This document shows, in pieces, positions 34,295 to 41,116 of a DNA stretch of 55,583 bases. The notes under the pieces were generated by a model. The model did not search any database. It was given only the letters and a program-made list of their open reading frames with translations, and was not told the origin of the DNA. The stretch is from Alcaligenaceae bacterium (GTDB taxonomy: Bacteria > Pseudomonadota > Gammaproteobacteria > Burkholderiales > Burkholderiaceae_B): NCBI GenBank assembly GCA_012727555.1, contig JAAYGT010000154.1:1-55583 (forward strand), given 5' to 3'. Every line of letters starts with the position of its first letter. Position 1 is the first letter of the stretch. The position numbers and the translations under genes were made by a program.

Positions 34295-36064
34295 ATGACT
34301 CACGACATAACCGCTTTACTGGCCCCCATCGGTACCGATACCATCGCCGGCACCGATGCCCGTGATACTGAAACCTACGAAACCGTTGCCGCTGAAATGG
34401 AAAAACTGACCAGTCTTTCCGGTAATGGCCCGGTCGACTGGGGCAAAGTGGCACAGCTTGGTGAAACGATACTCACCACACAGAGCAAAGACTTCATGAT
34501 GGCTGCCTGGCTATCCGAAGCCTGGTTGCAACGTGAGGGCCTGTCTGGTTTGTCTGCCGGGTTGCAACTGCATGCCGGCCTGGTGCATCAGTATTGGGAA
34601 ACAGGCTTTCCTTCACTTAAACGCATACGGGGTCGCCGCAATGCGCTGCAATGGTGGCTTGATCGCGTTGCGCAATGGCTGGAAAACCATCAACCGGATC
34701 CTGTCCCGGCCTCCGAGCATCAGGTGCTGGTCAAGGCAGTTACAGATCTGGATACCGGTCTTGCCGAAAAAGATCCTGAATCGCCGCCCCTGGCCGGCTT
34801 GATCCGGCAAATCAAGGCGCTCGATGTTCTGGCTTCACCTGAACTGGCTGTTGAAACGCCTGCCAACACCACAACGGGCCTTGACCCGCAGGAAACAGAC
34901 CCCGCATCTGCAGCATTCACGGCCTCGGGGCCAGGTGCAGAACACACTGGCGCAACACCCGCACAGGCGGTACCAAGTTCCAACCAGCATGCCAACCCGG
35001 GCGTAACGAATTCCGGTCAAAACCCTTCTGCGGCATCAAACACGGCCGTATCTGGCGCGGCTGCAGGATCAATCAAAAACACGTCGGCCGCACACAGTTC
35101 CATTCCCCAGAACACCCTCACACTGGCAACAGTACCCGCAACGGTCACCGACGTCATCAAGGCACTGGAACCGGCTGCACATTATCTGGGACAAATCGGC
35201 ACTGCGCTGCGGGGTATCGACCGCCTCAACCCGCTGGTGATTGAAATAAGCCGGTTTGCGGCGCGCTGCACACTAACCAGCCTTCCACCTGCCCAGGGGG
35301 CTGCAACGTCGCTGGTAGCGCCTCCTGTACCGATTCTCGATGCATTCTCGCGCATTGCACAGTCCGATAACCCGGAAGGCCTGATTGAATTTTGTGAATC
35401 ACGTATTTCAGCCTTTCCATTCTGGCTGGACCTGGACCATGAATCAGCCCGGGGGTTCAGTTTGCTGGGCGATCAGGGCGCCGCAATGCGACGCGCAGTC
35501 ATCAAGAATGCTCTAACCTTCACAGAACGCTTGCCAGGTGTGGAAAACCTGTGTTTTTCAGATGGAACACCTTTTGCAAGCGAAGCCACCTTGCGCTGGC
35601 TGGAAAAATGCCGGGCCGAAACCCGGGGCGGGACGGTTTCCACTGACCCGTTCGACCTCACTTGCCAAAAAGCCTCCGAATCCCTGGAGGCAGGACATCA
35701 CGATGAAGCCTTCACAGCCTGGCAGCACCTGATCAGTCACACATCATCGGCACGGAACCGCTTCCGTGCACGGCTGGAACTGGTTGAGCTGTTGTTATCC
35801 ACACGCAGTGCGGTGAACGCACTTCCCTTTATTGATCCATTGATCAACGAATGTGTTGAACGCGATCTGGCTGGCTGGGAACCCGATCTGGCAACCCACG
35901 CCTGGCAACTGAAGGTCAGGGCCGTACGCACGGCTTTGAACGGCCTGGAAGCCGCGCCTGCACAAGCAGATACACAGCGTATTCAAGCCTTAAAAAACGA
36001 ACTGGAACATGCCCTGGGCCAGTTGTCGCAACTCGATTTCAGCGAAGCCGCCCGGCTTTCCTGA
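34295..36064 (+). CDS. tssA: T6SS protein TssA with long flexible linker
   Basis: This 589-residue protein starts with an ImpA-type N-terminal domain (ITALLAPIGTDTIAGTDARD; WGKVAQLGETILTTQSKDFM; LVHQYWETGFPSLKRIRGRR). This matches the TssA hallmark 'l...h..fWe.lyP.......R.n.l.Wl'. A Ser/Thr/Ala/Gln-rich linker covers about residues 190-275. The C-terminal part (NRFRARLELVELLLSTRSA; DLAGWEPDLATHAWQ) resembles the VasJ-like region of long TssA proteins. TssA primes tube and sheath polymerisation at the baseplate or stabilises the distal end. It is the last gene of the locus, and no clear terminator follows. Confidence 0.9.
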   Translation: MTHDITALLAPIGTDTIAGTDARDTETYETVAAEMEKLTSLSGNGPVDWGKVAQLGETILTTQSKDFMMAAWLSEAWLQREGLSGLSAGLQLHAGLVHQYWETGFPSLKRIRGRRNALQWWLDRVAQWLENHQPDPVPASEHQVLVKAVTDLDTGLAEKDPESPPLAGLIRQIKALDVLASPELAVETPANTTTGLDPQETDPASAAFTASGPGAEHTGATPAQAVPSSNQHANPGVTNSGQNPSAASNTAVSGAAAGSIKNTSAAHSSIPQNTLTLATVPATVTDVIKALEPAAHYLGQIGTALRGIDRLNPLVIEISRFAARCTLTSLPPAQGAATSLVAPPVPILDAFSRIAQSDNPEGLIEFCESRISAFPFWLDLDHESARGFSLLGDQGAAMRRAVIKNALTFTERLPGVENLCFSDGTPFASEATLRWLEKCRAETRGGTVSTDPFDLTCQKASESLEAGHHDEAFTAWQHLISHTSSARNRFRARLELVELLLSTRSAVNALPFIDPLINECVERDLAGWEPDLATHAWQLKVRAVRTALNGLEAAPAQADTQRIQALKNELEHALGQLSQLDFSEAARLS

Positions 36065-36171
36065 GCTTCGATTCCAGCGCTTGACAAGCCAGCAATGCGG
36101 TTGTTTGGTTGAACAGGGCGCCTGTCTGGCAGCCTGTTGCGCTCTAATGTTCGATTGCCAGGTGTCTTACT

Positions 36172-36615
36172 TCACTTTTCAGGTTTGCCATGCATGACCA
36201 TGATGGTCTGCTGCATGAGCGCGCTCAGTGACTCCTTGCCTCCCTGAACAGACAAGATTTCGGCCTGCGTAATGATCAGCGTGCGTCCCGAACGCAGCAC
36301 TTTGCCGCGTGCGATCAGTTTTTCGCCCTGAGAAGGCGCCATCATGTTGATTTTGTACTCCACGGTCAGTACCGAAGCATCCGCTGGAACGAGTGTCATG
36401 GCGGCAAAACCAGCCGCTGAATCGGCAATCATGCCCACAATGCCACCATGCACATAGCCGTGCTGCTGTTCAACGCCCTGCCAATGGGGCAAGTGAATTT
36501 CCACCAGACCCGCCTCAACAACCTCCAGAGAAGCCTGTATCAGTTTCATGGCGGACTGGCGTTCAAAACTGCTGCGTACGTAATGGGCAAACTGGGGGTT
36601 GCGAACGGTGATCAT
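36172..36615 (-). CDS. PaaI-family hotdog-fold thioesterase
   Basis: The 147-residue protein is a single hotdog domain with the PaaI-type motif QQHGYVHGGIVGMIADSAAG: the HGG turn and the Asp eight residues later correspond to the catalytic region of acyl-CoA thioesterases. Strands LTVEYKINMMAPSQGEKLIA and RTLIITQAEILSVQGGKE complete the fold. It probably hydrolyses acyl- or aryl-CoA in the cytoplasm; the substrate is unknown. It is transcribed toward tssA and its start lies at the edge of the origin region, so its promoter overlaps origin-proximal DNA. Confidence 0.85.
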   Translation of the reverse strand: MITVRNPQFAHYVRSSFERQSAMKLIQASLEVVEAGLVEIHLPHWQGVEQQHGYVHGGIVGMIADSAAGFAAMTLVPADASVLTVEYKINMMAPSQGEKLIARGKVLRSGRTLIITQAEILSVQGGKESLSALMQQTIMVMHGKPEK

Positions 36616-36737
36616 GAGACATCCTTTGCAGAAAACGAAGCAAAAAAACGGCGGGTTGAAAGCGTTATATCCGTCCGAAGTGAGGACACATTTCGCTGTT
36701 TTACCTCAAAAATTTTGCAAGTTGTAAAAAAACGGCC

Positions 36738-36746
36738 TGTGGATAA
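36738..36746 (-). promoter_or_regulatory. DnaA box, module 1 left
   Basis: Perfect TTATCCACA on the minus strand, within a 21-base segment repeated at 37326. Confidence 0.8.
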
Positions 36747-36916
36747 CCTCTATGAAGTTATCCCGTGCACAGTGTGTGGATGTTTTGAGGATAAGACTGT
36801 ATCTGATCACATTGCTGAAAGTTGTCCAATTTCTGTCAGGCTAAACCCCCCTGAGTAGTCCCCAACCAAATTAATCATAAGCTTTTGTTTTTATTAAAAA
36901 TTTTAAGTTGTTCAAG

Positions 36917-36925
36917 TTATCCACA
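36917..36925 (+). promoter_or_regulatory. DnaA box, module 1 right
   Basis: Perfect TTATCCACA next to the AT-rich tract 36875-36916, a candidate unwinding element. Confidence 0.8.
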
Positions 36926-37326
36926 GGTACCCATCATTATTAGTCTTTATAAATAAGAATGTTGTTATAAAACCGGGGCAGGGCATTTCCAAGCTGACAA
37001 GCTGGCCCTGAAGCTGCAAATTCTGTGACTACAAGACACCGCAACAAACCCGCTGCACTGATCAATCCGTTTTGATAAACCATCTGGATAAAACAACCAC
37101 CGTTTTGAACAATCCCGATCGCGTATGAAAAATTTCTGTGCATCAGTGTAGACAAACAGCGGGATCAATAACCCCACGGTCGAAACCTGTCTTGCCATGG
37201 GGTGTTTTTGTAAAGAAGGTGCTGCAAATCTCACGAATTCTCTGGCGATTGATGCAATAACCTGCGAGCCAGAACCCCGATAAACACTATTTTGTATTTT
37301 TATGTAACTGAACAACGATGATCAGC

Positions 37327-37335
37327 TGTGGATAA
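37327..37335 (-). promoter_or_regulatory. DnaA box, module 2 left
   Basis: Perfect TTATCCACA on the minus strand. One-mismatch boxes follow at 37364-37372 and 37375-37383, a closer cluster than in module 1. Confidence 0.8.
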
Positions 37336-37506
37336 CCTCTATGAAGCAGAAAAGTGGACAGTGTGTGGATCAACCGTGGATAACTGACGATTCAGAGGAA
37401 GAGCAAAAACTTGTTCCCAATCGATCCTTTGTAAAAACCAGGCTTGCCCACGTCAAAAATCTTCGCTAACTTATTGATTTGTTTGGTGTGTATAAGGTTG
37501 TTAAGG

Positions 37507-37515
37507 TTATCCACA
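37507..37515 (+). promoter_or_regulatory. DnaA box, module 2 right
   Basis: Perfect TTATCCACA preceded by AAGGTTGTTAAGG and followed by AT-rich sequence, paralleling the box at 36917. Confidence 0.8.
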
Positions 37516-37760
37516 CCCACCCACCATCAGTTATCGTTTTATATAAAAGTAAAAGAACAACCTGGAAAGAAGACCCGCTCGCCCACCTTCCAAGACCACA
37601 CCAACTCTCCAGGTGTCTTCACGAATTTGTGCGTGCTACACTGCGTTGGCACTGAGGAAAAAGACAAACCCCGGTACTGCAAACCCGTATGTTTTTTCAC
37701 ATTGTTGTTTGTTTTCAATAGGCTGGCAGGGGCGGTCAGGCTATGTGAAACCTACAATCG

Positions 37761-37786
37761 TAAAAAAGCCCCTGACAACAGGGGCT
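37761..37786 (-). terminator. Rho-independent terminator of the aminotransferase gene
   Basis: On the minus strand AGCCCCTG and CAGGGGCT pair around a TTGT loop and are followed by six T residues. It lies 45 bases past the aminotransferase stop and separates that transcript from the origin. Confidence 0.85.
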
Positions 37787-37830
37787 TCAGAAAATCTGGT
37801 TTTTCAGTATCTGAACACTGTTTCGTAAGC

Positions 37831-39000
37831 TCAAACCCGACCCAAGCGGGCCAATGCTTCGTTCAGTGTCTGGTCTTTCTTTGCGAAGCAAAAACGTATG
37901 ATCTTGTAGTTCTGGTCAAATTGTTCGGGCTGTGCATAAAACGCCGATACAGGAATCACCGTGACACCATGTTCTTTGGTCAACCACTGTGCAAATTCGC
38001 CTTGTGGCAGATCTGAAATTTCGCTGTAGTCAGCCAGCAGGAAAAAGGTACCTTCACTTTTCATGGGTTTGAAACGTGTTTCTTTTAAACCATTGAACAA
38101 AAGGTCATGTTTTTGCTGGTAGAAAGCCGGTAGCGCCTGATAGGGATCAGGTTGATCCGCATAAACAGCCAAACCTACTTGCATTGGGCTTGGCACCGTA
38201 AAAACGGTGAACTGGTGAACTTTACGAACCTCGCGCGTCAAGTGGGCAGGAGCGCAGACATAACCAATTTTCCATCCGGTAATGTTGTATGTCTTGCCAA
38301 ACGAAAAAATTACGACTGAATGCTGGGCCAGCAGGGGGCGTGATGCCATGCTCAGGTGTTTCCGACCATCCAGTACGATATGTTCATACACTTCGTCCGA
38401 CAACAGAATGACACCTGTCTCCTGAACAATTTGTTCCAGTGCATCCAGGTCATCTTCTTGCAGGTTGATACCGGTTGGATTATTTGGGAAATTGATGATC
38501 AACATGCGTGTTTTCGGTGTAATCGCACGTCGTACTTTGTCCCAGTCCACTGAAAATTTTGGAACCGTTTCTGTTGGTGGATTCATTGAAACGACGATCG
38601 TTTTTCCACCAGCCAGTTCAATAGCTGGAACATACAAGTCGTAAAAGGGTTCGATCACCACGACTTCGTCATCCCGGTGTACAAACGCCTGGATGCTTGC
38701 CATGAGTGCTTCAGTAGCTCCGCTGGTCACGGTGACTTCTGTATCCGGGTTGTACCGGTGACCATACAGGTTATGAACTTTCCTGGAAATTGTCTCGCGT
38801 AATGCAGGTACGCCGGGCATCGCTGGATACTGATTGTGGCCATCTCGCATAGCCTTGTTCACCAGATCAAGCAGGTTTTCGTCTGGATTGAAATCCGGGA
38901 AGCCCTGACCAAGGTTGATCGCGTTGTGATCCAGAGCCAGCTGGCTCATCACGGTGAAGATAGTGGTGCCTACATTAGGCAGTTTCGAAGTAATTGTCAT
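37831..39000 (-). CDS. PLP-dependent aminotransferase, YbdL/methionine aminotransferase type
   Basis: This 389-residue class I/II aminotransferase has INLGQGFPDFNPDENLLDLV near the start, FPNNPTGINLQ (substrate Asn region), LLSDEVYEHIVLDG (Asp and Tyr contacts to PLP) and SFGKTYNITGWKIGY, whose Lys forms the Schiff base. The pattern is closest to E. coli YbdL, which prefers methionine with keto acids; close relatives include kynurenine aminotransferases. It is cytosolic and single. It is transcribed toward oriC and has a terminator at 37761-37786. The start is the first ATG, matching the family N-terminus SKLPNVGTTIFTVMSQLA. Confidence 0.9.
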   Translation of the reverse strand: MTITSKLPNVGTTIFTVMSQLALDHNAINLGQGFPDFNPDENLLDLVNKAMRDGHNQYPAMPGVPALRETISRKVHNLYGHRYNPDTEVTVTSGATEALMASIQAFVHRDDEVVVIEPFYDLYVPAIELAGGKTIVVSMNPPTETVPKFSVDWDKVRRAITPKTRMLIINFPNNPTGINLQEDDLDALEQIVQETGVILLSDEVYEHIVLDGRKHLSMASRPLLAQHSVVIFSFGKTYNITGWKIGYVCAPAHLTREVRKVHQFTVFTVPSPMQVGLAVYADQPDPYQALPAFYQQKHDLLFNGLKETRFKPMKSEGTFFLLADYSEISDLPQGEFAQWLTKEHGVTVIPVSAFYAQPEQFDQNYKIIRFCFAKKDQTLNEALARLGRV

Positions 39001-39294
39001 GATTTTTCAGCGTAGTAAAAAGGCGGTTGTATCTTGGCGGCAAGTTTTCAAGGTATGTAGCATTTACTGTGTTTGACTGTGAAAAAAAACCCACACTTGG
39101 TGAAATAAATGTTTGATTATGTGTTCAGGCATGGGTAATCTTCTGGACTGCAGTCGTAATCAAGCGGTACGCAAGTTTCGTGGTTAGTACTCTACAAGCC
39201 CTTTGGCCATTGGTCGATCAGGCCTTGTGAATCTGGTTCGGTTCAGCGTCCTTGGTTAATTGCATTTTCATTAATTTTCAGGATGCTCTATCAA

Positions 39295-39501
39295 ATGGCA
39301 CAAAAAGGTAAAGTCAAGTGGTTCAACGCCGATAAGGGATTTGGTTTCATTACACCCGATGCTGGTGGCGCTGATGTTTTCGCCCACTTCTCCGCCATCG
39401 AAGGCCGTGGTTACCGCAGCCTTAACGAAGGTCAGGAAGTTGAGTTCGAAGTCAAAGACGGTCCTAAAGGTCCTCAGGCTGCGGAAATCCGCCCCTTGTA
39501 A
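39295..39501 (+). CDS. Cold-shock domain protein (CspA family)
   Basis: This 68-residue protein is a single cold-shock domain: [19 protein letters not shown] with RNP1 (KGFGFI) and DVFAHF as RNP2. It binds single-stranded RNA or DNA and may act as an RNA chaperone. The ATG at 39295 gives the usual [10 protein letters not shown] start; an in-frame ATG 12 bases upstream would add a non-conserved extension. The 294 bases upstream hold no other gene and may carry a long leader as in other csp genes, though I saw no defined promoter. A perfect terminator follows. Confidence 0.93.
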   Translation: MAQKGKVKWFNADKGFGFITPDAGGADVFAHFSAIEGRGYRSLNEGQEVEFEVKDGPKGPQAAEIRPL

Positions 39502-39530
39502 CCTTGCTTCAAACCTGCTTTCAGGAAAAT

Positions 39531-39560
39531 AAAGCCCCGCTAAGCGGGGCTTTATTTTTT
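39531..39560 (+). terminator. Rho-independent terminator after the cold-shock gene
   Basis: AAAGCCCCGC and GCGGGGCTTT pair around TAA and run into ATTTTTT. It starts 29 bases past the csp stop. Confidence 0.93.
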
Positions 39561-39589
39561 CACAAATTACACACTTATTGTGCACAGGT

Positions 39590-39598
39590 TTATCCACA
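39590..39598 (+). promoter_or_regulatory. Outlying DnaA box
   Basis: Perfect TTATCCACA in non-coding DNA 26 bases before a parS site; about 2 kb from the main origin cluster. Confidence 0.5.
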
Positions 39599-39623
39599 GA
39601 CTTGATTCTTTCTGAACCGGAAA

Positions 39624-39639
39624 TGTTTCACGTGGAACA
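39624..39639. promoter_or_regulatory. parS: parS site 1 (variant)
   Basis: TGTTTCACGTGGAACA matches the ParB site TGTTNCACGTGNAACA. It is intergenic, between the csp terminator and the end of gdx. Confidence 0.85.
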
Positions 39640-39689
39640 TTATGTGCATAAAAGCATTCATGATCATTCATTCCAGTGCTTTTCATCGA

Positions 39690-40007
39690 TCATGTGCTTG
39701 ATATCTTCATCAGAATCAAACCAGAAACAATCAGAACGGCAGCTGTCAGTCGTAGTGGTGTAATTGATTCCCCTAAAAAGGTAATACCAACGATGAAGGC
39801 TCCAATCGCACCGATACCAGTCCAAATTGTGTACGCTGTTCCCAGGGGCAAGACACGCACAGCGAGCGCCAGAAGCCAAAAGCTTCCAATCATTGCTGTC
39901 AGAGTAATCAGTGTTGGTGTTAGTCGGCTGAAACCATCGGACTCTTTCATGAAAGACGCCCAGACAATTTCAAGAACACCTGCAACAGCGAGATAGATCC
40001 AAGCCAT
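39690..40007 (-). CDS. gdx: Guanidinium exporter Gdx (SugE-type SMR transporter)
   Basis: The 105-residue protein has four membrane helices. It starts MAWIYLAVAGVLEIVWASFM with Gly10, Glu13 and Trp16, the positions that define the Gdx/SugE group of the small multidrug resistance family; Glu13 is the proton/guanidinium-coupling residue. The ATG at 40007 follows an AGGAGA ribosome site; the frame is open further upstream only through the riboswitch. Gdx proteins export guanidinium in exchange for protons and are commonly controlled by guanidine riboswitches. That fits the two-hairpin element directly upstream. Confidence 0.9.
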   Translation of the reverse strand: MAWIYLAVAGVLEIVWASFMKESDGFSRLTPTLITLTAMIGSFWLLALAVRVLPLGTAYTIWTGIGAIGAFIVGITFLGESITPLRLTAAVLIVSGLILMKISST

Positions 40008-40014
40008 ATCAGGC

Positions 40015-40080
40015 TCTCCTTTGAAAGCCCAGGCCGTCCTGGATTGAAAACCCCGAGAGGGGAGAGGTCGTCCTCTTGAA
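40015..40080 (-). ncRNA. Guanidine-II (mini-ykkC) riboswitch in the gdx leader
   Basis: On the minus strand, 5' to 3', a hairpin AGAGG-ACGA-CCTCT (40076-40063) is followed after 20 bases by CCAGG-ACGG-CCTGG (40042-40029), then AAAGGAGAG, the gdx ribosome site. Two short stems with ACGR tetraloops just upstream of a Shine-Dalgarno define the guanidine-II class, in which two hairpins dock loop to loop when guanidine binds. The adjacent guanidinium exporter is the expected target. The ribosome site follows the second stem by 8-9 bases, so control is probably translational. Confidence 0.88.
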
Positions 40081-40332
40081 AATGAAGTTATCCCTATGGG
40101 AGTCACCATAATAGCAAATTCTGTGTTCAGGTTGGTTTGCGAGATTACCTCGGAGTGGCTGTTATCCCCAGAAAAGAAACCTGTTTGCAGGTGATCAGAG
40201 ACTTTGACTTTTTGATATCAAAAAATGGAAATTTTCCTTATTTATTAAACTCTTAAGCTTTTTGAACAGAGGTTGCCGCACACCCGGTCTACATTGGAAA
40301 ACTGTGATCAACGAGCCTTGCTATTCACAAAG

Positions 40333-40341
40333 TTATCCACA
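40333..40341 (+). promoter_or_regulatory. Outlying DnaA box
   Basis: Perfect TTATCCACA in non-coding DNA, 54 bases before the parS site at 40395. Confidence 0.5.
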
Positions 40342-40394
40342 GGGTGAATTGCATTTTATTGCCATGGTCGATCTCACTGGATATTCAACCCTTA

Positions 40395-40410
40395 AGTTTC
40401 ACGTGAAACA
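40395..40410. promoter_or_regulatory. parS: parS site 2
   Basis: AGTTTCACGTGAAACA, one base from the perfect palindrome TGTTTCACGTGAAACA; intergenic. Confidence 0.88.
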
Positions 40411-40578
40411 AAAAAACTTATGTTCCAAAAGGTAACACGGCCATTAACTTGTTGATGCCCTGCGTGCCTTCGCTTTATGTTTGGCGAAGGAATGTCTGCA
40501 ACGCAATATTCCGGAATACTCTTCCTGAACTGGCAGCCTGTCGGCCTTGCAAGTTGTTGGCTGCAAGCTTTGCTGTGA

Positions 40579-40707
40579 AGTTCTGCCGGGGCGTGGGGGC
40601 ACCGTGTGCTTGAGCACGCCGTTGTTGCCGCCCTGATCAGGGCGGCAACAACGGGAAGCCCGCAGGGCCGTGCGATGCACACGGTGCCCCCACGCCCCGG
40701 CAGAACT
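40579..40707. repeat. Large nested inverted repeat (31-bp outer arms, 36-bp inner palindrome)
   Basis: The outer arms 40579-40609 and 40677-40707 are exact reverse complements of 31 bases, beginning AGTTCTGCCGGGGCGTGG. Between them 40619-40654 is a perfect 36-base palindrome centred on CTGATCAG. The element is much more GC-rich than the flanking DNA and has no T-run, so it is not a simple terminator. It could be a MITE-like insertion, a REP-type element or a cruciform-forming site. Confidence 0.85.
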
Positions 40708-40921
40708 GTTAAGAATACCTGCATTCTTCACGCAGACACAGAAGCCACAGCCCGCCCCGGCCAGGCAGGTTTTGTCTTGAAGTGCCAAGCGCGTAGACCG
40801 TGCGGGTCTTGCCGCGCCAAGAAAGTATTTTCGCCTGCCGCCTTTCGGGCGCCAGTATTTCAGAGCCTTCAGCACCTGACGGCAGATACCCCAACCCCGT
40901 GATCTCCAATGACCAGGCTTG

Positions 40922-40959
40922 GAACGTTTCACTGTTTCACGTGAAACAGTGAAACGTTC
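40922..40959. repeat. 38-bp perfect palindrome enclosing parS
   Basis: Bases 40922-40940 (GAACGTTTCACTGTTTCAC) are exactly mirrored by 40941-40959. The parS core sits in the centre and a GTTTCAC half-motif is repeated on each side, which could allow extra ParB contacts. Confidence 0.85.
40933..40948. promoter_or_regulatory. parS: parS site 3 (perfect)
   Basis: TGTTTCACGTGAAACA exactly, in the centre of the 38-bp palindrome. Confidence 0.93.
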
Positions 40960-41116
40960 ATTTAATGCCGCGATAACCATAAAAAAATAACTGGCATGAA
41001 ATTTGCTGAAGTTTGTTTGCTTTCAAGAACGACAAAACGTGAAATGCCCGTATTTTGTTGTCTGAGCACATGCATTAACCAGGATCATCAATCCGACTAT
41101 TGGAGGTTGAGGTGTA

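Larger units (their letters stand above)
36735..37560. other. oriC: Probable chromosomal replication origin (oriC), two repeated modules
   Basis: The 1.2 kb between 36616 and 37830 has no convincing gene. It holds four perfect DnaA boxes (TTATCCACA or its complement at 36738, 36917, 37327 and 37507), several one-mismatch boxes (for example 37364-37372 and 37375-37383), and long AT-rich tracts (36875-36975; 37450-37560). The layout is duplicated: boxes at 36738 and 36917 are 179 bases apart, those at 37327 and 37507 are 180 apart, and 21 identical bases start at 36737 and 37326. parS sites and parAB nearby support an origin. Identification is from motifs only. Confidence 0.85.
40110..41116. 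other. Gene-free origin-proximal stretch with parS sites and inverted repeats
   Basis: This 1 kb lacks a credible gene. Open frames here (for example 40444-40980 on the minus strand) run through inverted repeats and have no family resemblance. It holds a DnaA box, two parS sites, an AT-rich segment (40200-40270), a nested inverted repeat (40579-40707) and a 38-bp palindrome (40922-40959). The 160 bases just before the activator gene contain its leader and probably its promoter, which I could not define. Confidence 0.7.

Noticed and set aside
22167-35803. Perfect DnaA boxes inside tssK (22167), tssL (23804) and tssA (35795)
   Set aside because: They are single boxes within conserved coding sequence, without clustering or AT-rich DNA; expected by chance.
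37444-38016. Plus-strand open frame of 190 codons across the origin edge
   Set aside because: It overlaps the convincing antisense aminotransferase and the DnaA-box region and has no family resemblance.
40444-40980. Minus-strand open frame of 178 codons
   Set aside because: It runs through the nested inverted repeat and the parS palindrome; composition is not protein-like and no ribosome site is seen.
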